Assembly: GCF_902460415.1 (NCBI RefSeq)
Contig: NZ_CABPTY010000003.1
Location: forward strand, 1 to 64,000
Source: Campylobacter_A concisus_Y
GTDB taxonomy: Bacteria > Campylobacterota > Campylobacteria > Campylobacterales > Campylobacteraceae
DNA: 64,000 bases
Direction of reading: 5' to 3'
Of the stretch, positions 50,622-59,805 are shown one piece after another. The translations under genes and the position numbers were made by a program. The notes beneath the pieces were generated by a model. That model made no database searches. It had not been told where the DNA came from and saw nothing but the letters and a program-made list of their open reading frames with translations. Position 1 is the stretch's first letter. Each line of letters starts with the position of its first letter.

Positions 50622-51509
50622 TCATTTAGTCTTGGTATTTTTGTCGCCTTTTATAGAATTTATACTATCTATCATCAAAAGTGTGACCGAGATGGCTAGG
50701 CAGATCATTAAAAAGTATGAGCTTTTCTCCAGTCTCTCGCCGATAGCAAATGAGACAAAAAGCATCATTATAGGCTCAAAATATGTAAGCAAACCTAGTA
50801 CATTTATCGGCACGAGCGTGCTTGAGAGGATCTGGGCGATGAGGGCTATGCCGCTGATAGCACCAAGCAAGATGAGCAGATAGTAGATGTTTGGATTTTG
50901 GCTCATCACGTAGTTCATATCGGCTGTGAGCGCAAAATAAAATGAGAATAAAAACATAAAAATTATCTCTATAACAAAGCTTGAGAAATTTGCAAGGTTG
51001 TAGTACTTTCTAATGGCAAAATAGACTGGATAAAGGCAAAAAACTACAGCGCTCTCCCACGAGATGCCGCCGCTTAGTATAGCTGTGCTAAAGACGCCAA
51101 GGGCTGCAAAAAATATCGAGGCTAGCTTTGTTTTTGAGAGGTGCTCTTTGAAAAATATCCGTCCAAAAAGAGCCATGACTATTGGCATGATGAGGTAGCC
51201 TATTGATACCTTTAGTGCCGAGCCGTTGCTTGGCGCCCAGAGATAAAGCCACATCTGAAATGAGACGATGAGCGAGGTAGCAAGCAAAACTAGTAAAATT
51301 TTAGGTTTTAGCTTTATTTTTAGAAGTAAAAATTTGAAATTTCGCTGCTGTTTTAACAAAAAAATGGCGGCGATGACAAAAGGCATGGCAAAGATCATGC
51401 GGTATCCAATAAGAGCTTGCGTGCTGATGGGGTTCATGAGCACCGACATGTAGTAGATGCAGTTAAACAAAACAGATGCCAAAAGCGAATAAAATATGCC
51501 TTTTATCAT
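50622..51509 (-). CDS. EamA family transporter
   Basis: A 295-residue membrane protein of the drug/metabolite transporter superfamily with ten helices arranged as two repeats; STQALIGYRMIFAMPFV and the second-repeat region ALIAQILSSTLVPINVLGLL followed by TYFEPIMMLF are typical EamA sequences. The substrate is unknown. Its 3' end overlaps the possible start of the second EamA gene, so the tandem pair may form a heterodimeric or duplicated transporter. Plain ATG start behind a weak GA-rich site. Confidence 0.82.
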   Translation of the reverse strand: MIKGIFYSLLASVLFNCIYYMSVLMNPISTQALIGYRMIFAMPFVIAAIFLLKQQRNFKFLLLKIKLKPKILLVLLATSLIVSFQMWLYLWAPSNGSALKVSIGYLIMPIVMALFGRIFFKEHLSKTKLASIFFAALGVFSTAILSGGISWESAVVFCLYPVYFAIRKYYNLANFSSFVIEIIFMFLFSFYFALTADMNYVMSQNPNIYYLLILLGAISGIALIAQILSSTLVPINVLGLLTYFEPIMMLFVSFAIGERLEKSSYFLMICLAISVTLLMIDSINSIKGDKNTKTK

Positions 51510-51611
51510 GAAAAAAATCTTCTCTTTTTTTGGGTAAATTTAAAGTAGCGATTGTATGCAAAATATCTTTAATAACCCATTAATGGCTTTTATTTTTTAA
51601 GTTTGCCGTGA

Positions 51612-51617
51612 TATAAT
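51612..51617 (+). promoter_or_regulatory. -10 element of the DAHP synthase gene
   Basis: TATAAT in GTGATATAATCAGC about 38 bases before the ATG at 51655. Confidence 0.5.
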
Positions 51618-51654
51618 CAGCGTCTAATTTAAGGTAAAAAAGATAGGAAAATAA

Positions 51655-52995
51655 ATGACTTGGAACCGCGATAGCTGGAGAGAATTTAATATCTTGCAAC
51701 AACCAAAATACCCAGATTTAAAAGAGCTTAAAGAGGTCGAAGAAAAATTAAAATCACTTCCTCCTTTGGTCTTTGCTGGCGAGGCTAGAAGCTTAAAAGA
51801 AGAACTTGCAAAAGTTTGCAATGGCGAGGCATTTTTGCTTCAAGGTGGCGACTGCGCTGAGAGCTTTACAAATTTTAATGCAAACAACATCAGAGATATG
51901 TTTAAGGTTTTACTTCAAATGGCGATAGTTTTAACCTTTGCTGGTGGCTATCCAGTGGTCAAAGTGGGCCGCGTAGCAGGGCAGTTTGCAAAGCCTAGAA
52001 GTAGCGATTTTGAAGAGGTAAATGGCGTTAAGCTTCCAAGCTATAGAGGCGACATCATAAATGGCTTTGAATTTGACGAAAAGGCAAGAGTGCCTGATCC
52101 AAAACGTATGATAGAGGCGTATTATCAAAGCGCATCTACGATGAACTTACTTAGAGCCTTTTCAAGAGGCGGTTTGGCCGACCTACATCAAGTGCATAAG
52201 TGGAATTTGGGCTTTGTTAAAAAGCCAGAGATCGGCGAAAAATACGCAAAACTAGCTGATGAACTAACAAAGACACTATCATTTATGGCAGCTTGTGGCA
52301 TCACTTCAGCAAATACGCCAGTCATAAATCAAACCGCGGTTTACACATCTCACGAGGCACTTTTACTACCTTACGAGGAGGCTTTAACTAGAGTTGATAG
52401 TCTTAGCGGTGAGTGGTACGACTGCTCGGCTCATATGCTTTGGATAGGCGAAAGAACGCGTGGCATAAACGACGCTCACGTACATTTTTTAAGCGGTGTA
52501 AAAAATCCTATCGGTGTAAAGATCGGACCAAGTGCAAAGGCTGAGGATGTCATCGCGCTTGCAAATAAGCTAAATCCAGAAAATGAAGCTGGCAGACTAA
52601 ATGTAATAATCAGAATGGGTGCTGATAAGATAGGCGAAAATTTACCAAAAATTTTAAGAGAGCTAAAGCGAGAAGGGCTAAATATCGTTTATAGCATCGA
52701 TCCGATGCATGGCAACACTGTAAAAACCTCAAATAACTACAAAACCAGAGAATTTGACAAGATAATAAGTGAAGTTAGAAGCTTTTTTGAAATTCACAAA
52801 GCTGAGGGTACAAGAGCTGGCGGTGTGCATCTTGAGATGACAGGCCAAGACGTGACTGAGTGTACGGGCGGGGCATTAAATATCACTGAAAGTTCGCTTG
52901 AGCAAAGATATGAAACACAATGTGATCCAAGACTAAATGCTGATCAGGCACTTGAGCTTGCATTTTTGATGGCTGATCTGGTTAAAAAAGCTTAA
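51655..52995 (+). CDS. 3-deoxy-7-phosphoheptulonate synthase, class II
   Basis: A 446-residue type II DAHP synthase, the first enzyme of the shikimate pathway, joining phosphoenolpyruvate and erythrose 4-phosphate. WNRDSWREFNILQQPKYPD at the start, LLQGGDCAESF with the metal-binding cysteine, KVGRVAGQFAKPRS and SIDPMHGNTVKT are class II landmarks. The enzyme is unrelated in sequence to E. coli AroF/G/H. Regulation by aromatic amino acids is possible but not visible. It has its own promoter. Confidence 0.95.
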   Translation: MTWNRDSWREFNILQQPKYPDLKELKEVEEKLKSLPPLVFAGEARSLKEELAKVCNGEAFLLQGGDCAESFTNFNANNIRDMFKVLLQMAIVLTFAGGYPVVKVGRVAGQFAKPRSSDFEEVNGVKLPSYRGDIINGFEFDEKARVPDPKRMIEAYYQSASTMNLLRAFSRGGLADLHQVHKWNLGFVKKPEIGEKYAKLADELTKTLSFMAACGITSANTPVINQTAVYTSHEALLLPYEEALTRVDSLSGEWYDCSAHMLWIGERTRGINDAHVHFLSGVKNPIGVKIGPSAKAEDVIALANKLNPENEAGRLNVIIRMGADKIGENLPKILRELKREGLNIVYSIDPMHGNTVKTSNNYKTREFDKIISEVRSFFEIHKAEGTRAGGVHLEMTGQDVTECTGGALNITESSLEQRYETQCDPRLNADQALELAFLMADLVKKA

Positions 52996-53019
52996 AATTT
53001 ATAAAATTTGGAGAAAAAG

Positions 53020-53976
53020 ATGGTAAATGTTTATGATCTAATTGTTGTTGGTGGCGGACCTTGCGGGATTGCTAGCGTAGTTGAGGCAAAAAGAAATGGC
53101 TTAAACAACGTTTTGCTTCTTGAAAAAGGCGATAATCACAGCCAAACGATAAGAAAATTTTATAAAGATAATAAACGCGTAGATAAAGAGTATAAAGGGC
53201 AAGATAGCACGATACATGGTGTAGTTTCATTTGAGGATGGCACGAAAGAGAGCACGCTTGATTATTTTGACAAGCTGCTTGATACTGAAAAGATTGAAGC
53301 TTTTTTTAACTCTGAAGTAGAGAGCGTGAAAAAAGACGGAGAAATTTTTAAAGTAACTACCTCAAAAGCCGTCTATGAAGCTAAAAATGTGATGATATCA
53401 ATTGGCAAAATGGGACGACCAAATAAGCCTGATTATAAAATCCCGCCTTCACTAAACTCAGTTGTAAATTTTAACCTCGATAGCTGTACAAACGGCGAAA
53501 AGGTGCTTGTCGTAGGTGGCGGAAACTCAGCAGTTGAGTATGCGATTGAGCTTTGCCAATACAATAAAACCACAATCGCTTATAGAAAAGATAATTTTAG
53601 CCGCGTAAATGAGACAAATTTAAGTGCACTTTGGGAGCTAGAAAAGCATGGTAAGATAAAAGTTAGGCTAAATCACGATATAAAAGAGATAGATAACGAA
53701 TCAGGCAAAGTTAGAGTGCATTACGAAAATGGCAAAATTCGCGTTTATGACAGAGTTGTCTATGCAATAGGTGGCTCAAGTCCGGTTGATTTTTTACAAA
53801 AATGTCAGATAAAAATTGATGAAAAAGGTACTCCAATAGTTGATAGTAACTACCAAAGTAGCGTGCCAGGACTTTATGTGGGCGGTGACATCGTGCTAAA
53901 AAATGGTGGCTCAATAGTCGTTGCTCTAAATCACGCTCATCACGTCATAAAAGACATTTTAAAGGGCAAGGCATAA
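53020..53976 (+). CDS. FAD/NAD(P)-binding oxidoreductase, YpdA/thioredoxin-reductase-like
   Basis: A 318-residue two-dinucleotide-domain flavoprotein. LIVVGGGPCGIA near residue 10 binds FAD, VLVVGGGNSAVEYAIE in the middle binds NAD(P), and GLYVGGDI near the C-terminus closes the FAD site. The CxxC redox pair of true thioredoxin reductases is absent, which is how YpdA (bacillithiol disulfide reductase) and ferredoxin-NADP reductases look. The ATG at 53020 follows GGAGAAAA; an earlier TTG at 53008 overlaps that ribosome site and is rejected. It is followed 2 bases later by the coiled-coil gene. Confidence 0.85.
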   Translation: MVNVYDLIVVGGGPCGIASVVEAKRNGLNNVLLLEKGDNHSQTIRKFYKDNKRVDKEYKGQDSTIHGVVSFEDGTKESTLDYFDKLLDTEKIEAFFNSEVESVKKDGEIFKVTTSKAVYEAKNVMISIGKMGRPNKPDYKIPPSLNSVVNFNLDSCTNGEKVLVVGGGNSAVEYAIELCQYNKTTIAYRKDNFSRVNETNLSALWELEKHGKIKVRLNHDIKEIDNESGKVRVHYENGKIRVYDRVVYAIGGSSPVDFLQKCQIKIDEKGTPIVDSNYQSSVPGLYVGGDIVLKNGGSIVVALNHAHHVIKDILKGKA

Positions 53977-53978
53977 GC

Positions 53979-56231
53979 TTGATAAATAAAATTTTACTAG
54001 CTATTTTTTGTTTGATAGTTGGCTTTTGCCTATCGTTTTTTAAATCTCCAAAAGAAGATGAAGCGCCAAAAGATACTAATCAAACGATTTATTCTATAAA
54101 TTTTGACAATTTGCCAGAAGAAGAGAGACAAAAATACATCAGTAAAGACGATCTTTACGAATATGGCGGATATATAACTCCAAAAAGCTATATCCAAAAT
54201 TTTACTGAAACGAACGATCAAAATTTATCAAATGATGTAAACGAACTTCAAGAACAAGTTCGTGAGCTAAGCAAAAAAAATAAAATTTTAGCTACTGATA
54301 ATGTTGATATCAGCGAGAAAAATTTAGACTTTATAGGCAAAATTTCAGAGATGAAAAAAAATATCGAAAATGAAAAAAATGAGATAGTTGAGAAAAACCA
54401 AAAGACGCTAGGCGAGCTTGAGGCACAACACTTTGAAAATATACAAACTCTCACAAAACGACTAAATGAAGCTCAAGCTGATATGATAGAGAGCTCAAAA
54501 GCCTATGAAAAAAAGATAATAGACCTTGAAAATGCGATAAATGAGGCAAAAAATGGCGATGAAAGTAAGGTAAAAGATATCGAAGCAAATTTTGCTAAAT
54601 TTAAAGAGATGGCTGAGGCAAATTACACAGCTTTAAAAGAGCAAAATATAGAGCTAAATACGACACTGGCTCAAAAAGACGCGCTAATAAAAGAGTATGA
54701 AAATACTCAAAATGAAAAAGATAAAAACGAAAAAAGAGAAATTTTGCTTTTAAAAGAGGAGATCGAGCGAGCAAAAAATGACGCTAATACACAAAAATTT
54801 AACTACGAAAAAGAGATAAATGCACTAACTGATGGCTTTGAAACGCAAAAGAGTGTTATGGAGGATGAGCTTTCAAAAAAGGCAAATAAGATAATTGATC
54901 TTGAGGAAGCACTTGAGTCAAGCAGGACCGCCTTAAAAGACAGAATTTATGAGCTTGATGAGATAAAGAAAAATTTAAACTCAAAAGATTTGGCAGTTGA
55001 AAACTATAATGGTAAAAATTTAGAGCTAAACGCCTCTCTTGCAGCACTTCATAAAAGTTTTAATGATTTAAAAGAAAAAAATCTTAAAAGCGAGCAGGAA
55101 AATAAACTCGCAAATGAAAATATAAGCTCGCTTAAAAAAGAACTTGAACGGGTAAATTTGATAAACAAAAAGCTAGAGAAGCAAAATTTAGATGCAAATA
55201 CAAGTCTAAATGAGCTAAATAAAAAGCTAAATTTAAGTGAAGAGAGCTTTAAAAATGCACGAGATGAGCTAAAGACGCTTGATACAAAGACAAATAAATT
55301 TTTAAAAACTTTGTTTGAGCAAAATCAAACTATCTCTTTGCAGACCCAAAAGCTTGGTTTAAATGACAGCGAGTTGAAAAATTTAAGTGCAAAGATAAAC
55401 TCAAAAGATGAAAAGATAAAAGAGCTGGAAAATAATCTCACTCAAACAAGTCAAATGCTAGCAGCAAAGCAAAGTGAGTTAGAAGCTCAAAAAAGGACGC
55501 TAAAGATCGATATGCAAAACTATGAAATTTTGCGTCAGCAAATAAATATTTTGCAAAAGAAGATAGCTGATACGTCGGCCCTTTTTGCTGATAGCAATAA
55601 AAGCGGCGGTAAAAATTTACTAAGCTTACAAAATGAGCTTGAAAGCGCAAAACATAAGTTAAACGAGAGTAATAAGACGATTGAGAGGTTAAATTCTAAA
55701 ATAAATGAACTTAGCTCATCTAGCGTAAAAGGAAGTCCGGTAAATGCCAAAATCATCGAACTTCAAAAAGATATCGAGCAAAATTTAAATAGGCAAGATG
55801 AGCTCGAAAATGAAAATGTAAATTTAAAAAATATTTTGCAAGCTACGACAAAACCTGAAACTCCAACAAAGCTAGTTTTGATCTCTAGCCTTGAGTGTGA
55901 TGACATGGATGTAAAAGATAAGATTAGCGTGATGTGTAAGAATAGAGTGAGCGAATTTTTACAAAGATTTAACTCAAACTACCTTTATGAGATAATTCCG
56001 ATCGTAGATAAGAAAAATTTTGTCATTCCATCAAATGTGGCTCAAAGCATCAAAAAAGACGATCTTGGTAGGCTAAATAACTATGTAAATTATGGCGTTG
56101 GTAAAGAGCGCGCAAAGGCAGCAGCCGAGCTTATAAAAGAAGAATTTGGCGATTTTGCAAGGATCAGCTTTAGCTCTGAAGTGATCGTAAAAGATGTCAC
56201 GCGTGGCTTTATCATCAAGGTTTATAGATGA
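53979..56231 (+). CDS. Large coiled-coil envelope protein with OmpA-like C-terminus
   Basis: A 750-residue protein I do not recognise by name. An N-terminal hydrophobic segment (ILLAIFCLIVGFCLSFF, about residues 5-21) anchors it; residues about 85-620 are almost uninterrupted coiled coil. The last 130 residues form a compact domain whose YGVGKERAKAAAELIKEEFG resembles the RA-x-A helix of OmpA-type peptidoglycan-binding domains. It would thus span from membrane to cell wall, a structural or scaffolding role by inference. The start is TTG at 53979, 2 bases after the flavoprotein gene, and the end overlaps the methylase gene by 4 bases. Confidence 0.65.
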   Translation: MINKILLAIFCLIVGFCLSFFKSPKEDEAPKDTNQTIYSINFDNLPEEERQKYISKDDLYEYGGYITPKSYIQNFTETNDQNLSNDVNELQEQVRELSKKNKILATDNVDISEKNLDFIGKISEMKKNIENEKNEIVEKNQKTLGELEAQHFENIQTLTKRLNEAQADMIESSKAYEKKIIDLENAINEAKNGDESKVKDIEANFAKFKEMAEANYTALKEQNIELNTTLAQKDALIKEYENTQNEKDKNEKREILLLKEEIERAKNDANTQKFNYEKEINALTDGFETQKSVMEDELSKKANKIIDLEEALESSRTALKDRIYELDEIKKNLNSKDLAVENYNGKNLELNASLAALHKSFNDLKEKNLKSEQENKLANENISSLKKELERVNLINKKLEKQNLDANTSLNELNKKLNLSEESFKNARDELKTLDTKTNKFLKTLFEQNQTISLQTQKLGLNDSELKNLSAKINSKDEKIKELENNLTQTSQMLAAKQSELEAQKRTLKIDMQNYEILRQQINILQKKIADTSALFADSNKSGGKNLLSLQNELESAKHKLNESNKTIERLNSKINELSSSSVKGSPVNAKIIELQKDIEQNLNRQDELENENVNLKNILQATTKPETPTKLVLISSLECDDMDVKDKISVMCKNRVSEFLQRFNSNYLYEIIPIVDKKNFVIPSNVAQSIKKDDLGRLNNYVNYGVGKERAKAAAELIKEEFGDFARISFSSEVIVKDVTRGFIIKVYR

Positions 56232-56935
56232 TCTTGGCTCAGCTAAAAAGTGGCTATCGCTACAACAGCGATACGCTGGTACTTTATGATTTTATAAGAT
56301 CAAGTTTGAAAAATTTTTCAGGCAGGATTTTAGACGTTGGCGCAGGGTGCGGGGTACTTGGGCTTTTGCTTAAACGCGACTTTAAAAATTCCAGCCTAAG
56401 CTTGCTTGATATCTTGCAGATAAATGGTGAAATTTCTAAATTTAATGCCAGTAAGAATGGCTTGGAGGCAGAAATTATAAATGCTAATTTTGCAGATTTT
56501 AAAGATAGTGAGAAATTTGACCTCATCGTATCAAATCCGCCATTTTATCACGAGGGTACGAAACAAAGCGAAGATGAGCATATAAAGGCTAGTAGATACA
56601 CAAGCTCTTTGGGTCTAAAAGACTTTATAAAAGGTATAAGCATAAATTTAAAACCTCACAAAAGGGCATTTTTTTGCTATGCACCTGATGATCTTAGCCA
56701 GATCGTAATGTGTCTAAAAGAGTTTAAGCTAAATTTAGTAAGCCTAAAATTTATTCATACAAAGGCTGATAAGCCAGCAAATTTGGCCTTGTTTGAGGTA
56801 AGAAATAATTCAAACTCAAAGCTAAAAATTTTGCCACCTTTGGTAATGAGCGAAAATGGCTCGCATACAAAAGAGGCAATTGAAATTTTTAAAAAAGCTG
56901 ATACAAACAGCGTTGATTATCAGGAGCTAACGTGA
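56228..56935 (+). CDS. TrmN6-like SAM-dependent methyltransferase
   Basis: A 235-residue methylase. RILDVGAGCGVLGLLL is the SAM-binding loop and IVSNPPFYHEGTKQSEDEHI carries the NPPF motif of N6-adenine methylases; the YRYNSDTLVL start matches TrmN6, which methylates A37 of tRNA-Val. RsmC-type or other rRNA methylases are alternatives. It begins within the end of the coiled-coil gene (4-base overlap) and overlaps the YkgJ-type gene by 4 bases. Confidence 0.85.
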   Translation: MILAQLKSGYRYNSDTLVLYDFIRSSLKNFSGRILDVGAGCGVLGLLLKRDFKNSSLSLLDILQINGEISKFNASKNGLEAEIINANFADFKDSEKFDLIVSNPPFYHEGTKQSEDEHIKASRYTSSLGLKDFIKGISINLKPHKRAFFCYAPDDLSQIVMCLKEFKLNLVSLKFIHTKADKPANLALFEVRNNSNSKLKILPPLVMSENGSHTKEAIEIFKKADTNSVDYQELT

Positions 56936-57297
56936 GAGTGCAAGGCTTTAGCTATGAGTTTGATGCCAGCTTTTGCGAGAGCTGCGGCGGTAAGTGTTGC
57001 ACGGGAGAGAGTGGCTACATCTGGATAAATGAAGAAGAAATTTCAAAATTTTGCACTGCATTTCATATGAGTAAAGATGAGTTTGAAAAGCAGTTTTTAA
57101 TAAGAGTTGGGCTAAGGTGTAGCATAAAAGAGAAGCCTTATGAAGATGGCTTTGCTTGTGTATTTTTTGATGAAAAAAATAAAAACTGCTCAGTCTATGA
57201 GCTAAGGCCACAGCAGTGTAGGACTTTTCCGTTTTGGAATTATTTTAAAAAAAATTTAAAGGAGCTAAAAGCAGAATGCATTGGCGTAAAATTTTAG
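56932..57297 (+). CDS. YkgJ family cysteine cluster protein
   Basis: A 121-residue protein with the YkgJ (CxxCxxxCC) cluster: CESCGGKCC near residue 15, a conserved GYIWINEEEI strand, C40-type residues further on and YELRPQQCRTFPFW near the C-terminus. The family is thought to bind zinc or an iron-sulfur cluster; its activity is unknown. The start is a GTG at 56932 overlapping the preceding stop by 4 bases, and the 3' end overlaps the TPR gene by 22 bases. Confidence 0.88.
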   Translation: MRVQGFSYEFDASFCESCGGKCCTGESGYIWINEEEISKFCTAFHMSKDEFEKQFLIRVGLRCSIKEKPYEDGFACVFFDEKNKNCSVYELRPQQCRTFPFWNYFKKNLKELKAECIGVKF

Positions 57298-58541
57298 TAT
57301 TTTTTATGAGCGTATTTTTTAATTCGCAGCTACTTTTGGCTGACGATAATAAAAGTATAAATTTACGCCTAATGCAAGCTTTATTGTTTCAAGATAGCGG
57401 AGATGTGAATGCTAGCATTCAAGCTTACTCAAACATTTTTAAAGATACAAATCAAAAAGCTTATTTAAAAGAGGCGATCAAACTCGCCTTTGCTACAAAA
57501 AATGAAAATTTAGACGCTTTGATAAGTGAAGGCGAAAAAAGCTTAAAAGACGACAGCGATTTTATCCGTATAAAGGTGGCAAATTTAGTAAATCTTTCAA
57601 AGCTAAATGAGGCTAAAAGTTTAATGCAAGAGCTTGCCACAAAAGAGCCAAATGCCCAAAATTTACTCATGCTTGGCACTATTTGTATGATGCAAAATGA
57701 AACAACGACTGCGCTAAAATACTTTGAAGAGGCATACTCGCTAAAGCAAGAAGAAGAAAATTTGCTCCGTATCGTTGATATTTTGATAAATCGCATGGAT
57801 AAGATAAAAGACGCTACAAAATATCTTGAAAAATTTAGAGATGAACAAGGCTGCACGCTAAAGACTTGCGAGCTTTTGGCTGAAATTTACTCCCAGCAAA
57901 GAAATTTCCCAAAAGTGATCGAACTCTTTGAAGAGCTTTATGAGCTAAATCACGATACTTCGTATATTGATAAGATCGTGCAGTTTTTTATCTATGATAA
58001 AAATTACAAAGCAGCAATTGAAATTTTAAAAAAATATAGCTACAACGATGTGGCACTTATGGATCTTTATGCGGCGACTAGTAATTTCGGTGACGCATAC
58101 ATACTTGCTGTTAAAATTTATAATGACAGCAGGGATTTAAATTTTTTAGCAAAAGCCGCGATTTACGAATACGAGATGAATAAAGATACCTTGAACGAAC
58201 AAAAAATGGCTGAAATTTTAGATAAATTTGAAGCTAGCGTGCCAAAGCTAGAAAATGATATGTTTTTTAACTATTATGGCTACTTGCTGATAGATCATGA
58301 TATTGATCCTAGAAAGGGTATAGAGCTTGTGCAAAGGGCACTTACCATCTCGCCCGAGTCACCTTATTATGAGGATTCGCTAGCGTGGGGATATTTTAAG
58401 CTCGGTGAGTGCAAAAAAGCAAAAAGTATCATGCAGCATGCAATGAAAGATGTTGATTTTAGGACTTCAAAAGAGGCAAAAGAGCATTTGCACCTAATAG
58501 AGCGCTGTATAATAAATCTAAACAAAAGGCTTAAAAAATGA
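57276..58541 (+). CDS. Exported tetratricopeptide-repeat protein
   Basis: A 421-residue TPR protein. The N-terminal signal sequence (ILVFFMSVFFNSQLLLA) is followed by a string of helical repeats from about residue 30 to the end, for example LLMLGTICMMQNETTTALKY and DSLAWGYFKLGECKKAKSIM. Periplasmic TPR proteins act as scaffolds for envelope machines; no partner can be named. The start lies 22 bases inside the YkgJ gene, and the end overlaps trpC by 4 bases, so it belongs to a tightly packed set. Confidence 0.8.
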   Translation: MHWRKILVFFMSVFFNSQLLLADDNKSINLRLMQALLFQDSGDVNASIQAYSNIFKDTNQKAYLKEAIKLAFATKNENLDALISEGEKSLKDDSDFIRIKVANLVNLSKLNEAKSLMQELATKEPNAQNLLMLGTICMMQNETTTALKYFEEAYSLKQEEENLLRIVDILINRMDKIKDATKYLEKFRDEQGCTLKTCELLAEIYSQQRNFPKVIELFEELYELNHDTSYIDKIVQFFIYDKNYKAAIEILKKYSYNDVALMDLYAATSNFGDAYILAVKIYNDSRDLNFLAKAAIYEYEMNKDTLNEQKMAEILDKFEASVPKLENDMFFNYYGYLLIDHDIDPRKGIELVQRALTISPESPYYEDSLAWGYFKLGECKKAKSIMQHAMKDVDFRTSKEAKEHLHLIERCIINLNKRLKK

Positions 58542-59323
58542 TACTTGATGAGATAATAAAAAAGACTAAAGATGATCTTGAAAAAAGAAAAGCAGACTTC
58601 CCTGAGGAGTGGCTTGGTCGCTCGCTCGCGTATAATCCATACGTGCCAAGAGATGTTTTAAATGCACTTAGAGCAAGTCAAAATGAGCCGATAAAAATCA
58701 TAGCCGAGATCAAAAAGGCAAGCCCTAGCAAAGGCGTGATAAGAGAGGATTTTGAACCTATAAAAATCGCTCAGGAATACGAGCCATACGCAAATGCTTT
58801 TAGTATCTTGACTGAACCACATTGGTTTAAAGGCAACATCGAGTATATCACGCAAGTTCGCCGCTACGCCTCAAGGCCGATCCTTAGAAAAGATTTTATC
58901 GTTGATAAGTATCAAATTCTTGAAGCTCTTGTTTATGGAGCAGACTTTATCTTGCTCATCGCAAAAGCATTAACTCAAAATGAGCTAAAAGAGTTTTTAG
59001 ACTACGCTCATCATTTAGGTCTTGAAGTTTTGGTTGAAACTCACGACGCGAGTGATGTGAAAAAGGCTATCTTTGCAGGAGCAAATATAATAGGTATAAA
59101 TCATAGAAATTTAGATGATTTTACGATGGATATGAGCCTTTGTGAGAAGCTCATACCACTTTTACCAAATGGCAAGATAATAGTCGCTGAAAGCGGTCTT
59201 TACGAGCATGAACAGCTTAGAGAGCTAAGTAAAATAGGCGTAGATGCTTTCTTGATAGGAGAGCATTTTATGAGGCAAGATAATATAAAAAATGCCGTCA
59301 AAAAGATAAAGGAGGGTGAGTAA
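58538..59323 (+). CDS. trpC: Indole-3-glycerol phosphate synthase
   Basis: A 261-residue TIM-barrel enzyme of tryptophan synthesis. IIAEIKKASPSKGVIREDF holds the first catalytic lysine, LRKDFIVDKYQILEA the second lysine and glutamate region, LVETHDASDV and IGINHRNLDDF follow, and AESGLYEHEQL ends the phosphate site. It is a stand-alone trpC, not fused to trpF, and sits away from other trp genes in this window, inside a run of unrelated genes. Overlaps of 4 and 1 bases tie it to its neighbours. Confidence 0.95.
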   Translation: MILDEIIKKTKDDLEKRKADFPEEWLGRSLAYNPYVPRDVLNALRASQNEPIKIIAEIKKASPSKGVIREDFEPIKIAQEYEPYANAFSILTEPHWFKGNIEYITQVRRYASRPILRKDFIVDKYQILEALVYGADFILLIAKALTQNELKEFLDYAHHLGLEVLVETHDASDVKKAIFAGANIIGINHRNLDDFTMDMSLCEKLIPLLPNGKIIVAESGLYEHEQLRELSKIGVDAFLIGEHFMRQDNIKNAVKKIKEGE

Positions 59324-59805
59324 TGCAGCACCTTTGTGCCCCTTGGAGAAGCGAATACTTTAGCGCTAAAAAAGATAGCTGTGTTTTTTGTGACGTTATA
59401 AACTCAGATGATGATGATAAAAATGGCGTACTTTTTCGAGCTAAGCATTGTTTTGGGATTATGAATTTATATCCGTATTCTCCAGGACATTTTATGATAA
59501 TACCAAATCAGCATACCGATAAGATCGAAGAGCTTGATGAGCAGACTTGGTTTGAGATGAGTAAATTTGTAAGGCTTGGAGTTGAAATTTTAAAAAAAGA
59601 GCTTTATGCTAATGGCGTAAATATAGGTATGAATTTAGGCAAGGCAGCGGGAGCTGGCATAGCTGAGCATGTGCATTATCACCTTGTGCCAAGGTGGAGC
59701 GGAGATACAAATTTTATAACTACTATCTCTGATGTGAGAGTAAATGGCACGCCATTTCATCCACTTTTTGAGAAACTAAAAAAGGCATTTAGTGCCGTTA
59801 TTTGA
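59323..59805 (+). CDS. HIT family hydrolase
   Basis: A 160-residue histidine-triad protein. The catalytic triad is AEHVHYHLVPRW, the standard HxHxHxx form with the nucleophile being the middle histidine, and NLYPYSPGHFMIIP is the conserved second block. C20 and C23 near the N-terminus (CVFCDV) could contribute to a zinc site with later residues. Members hydrolyse nucleotide phosphoramidates, Ap4A or related compounds. It overlaps trpC by one base and mnmH by 14 bases. Confidence 0.92.
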   Translation: MQHLCAPWRSEYFSAKKDSCVFCDVINSDDDDKNGVLFRAKHCFGIMNLYPYSPGHFMIIPNQHTDKIEELDEQTWFEMSKFVRLGVEILKKELYANGVNIGMNLGKAAGAGIAEHVHYHLVPRWSGDTNFITTISDVRVNGTPFHPLFEKLKKAFSAVI

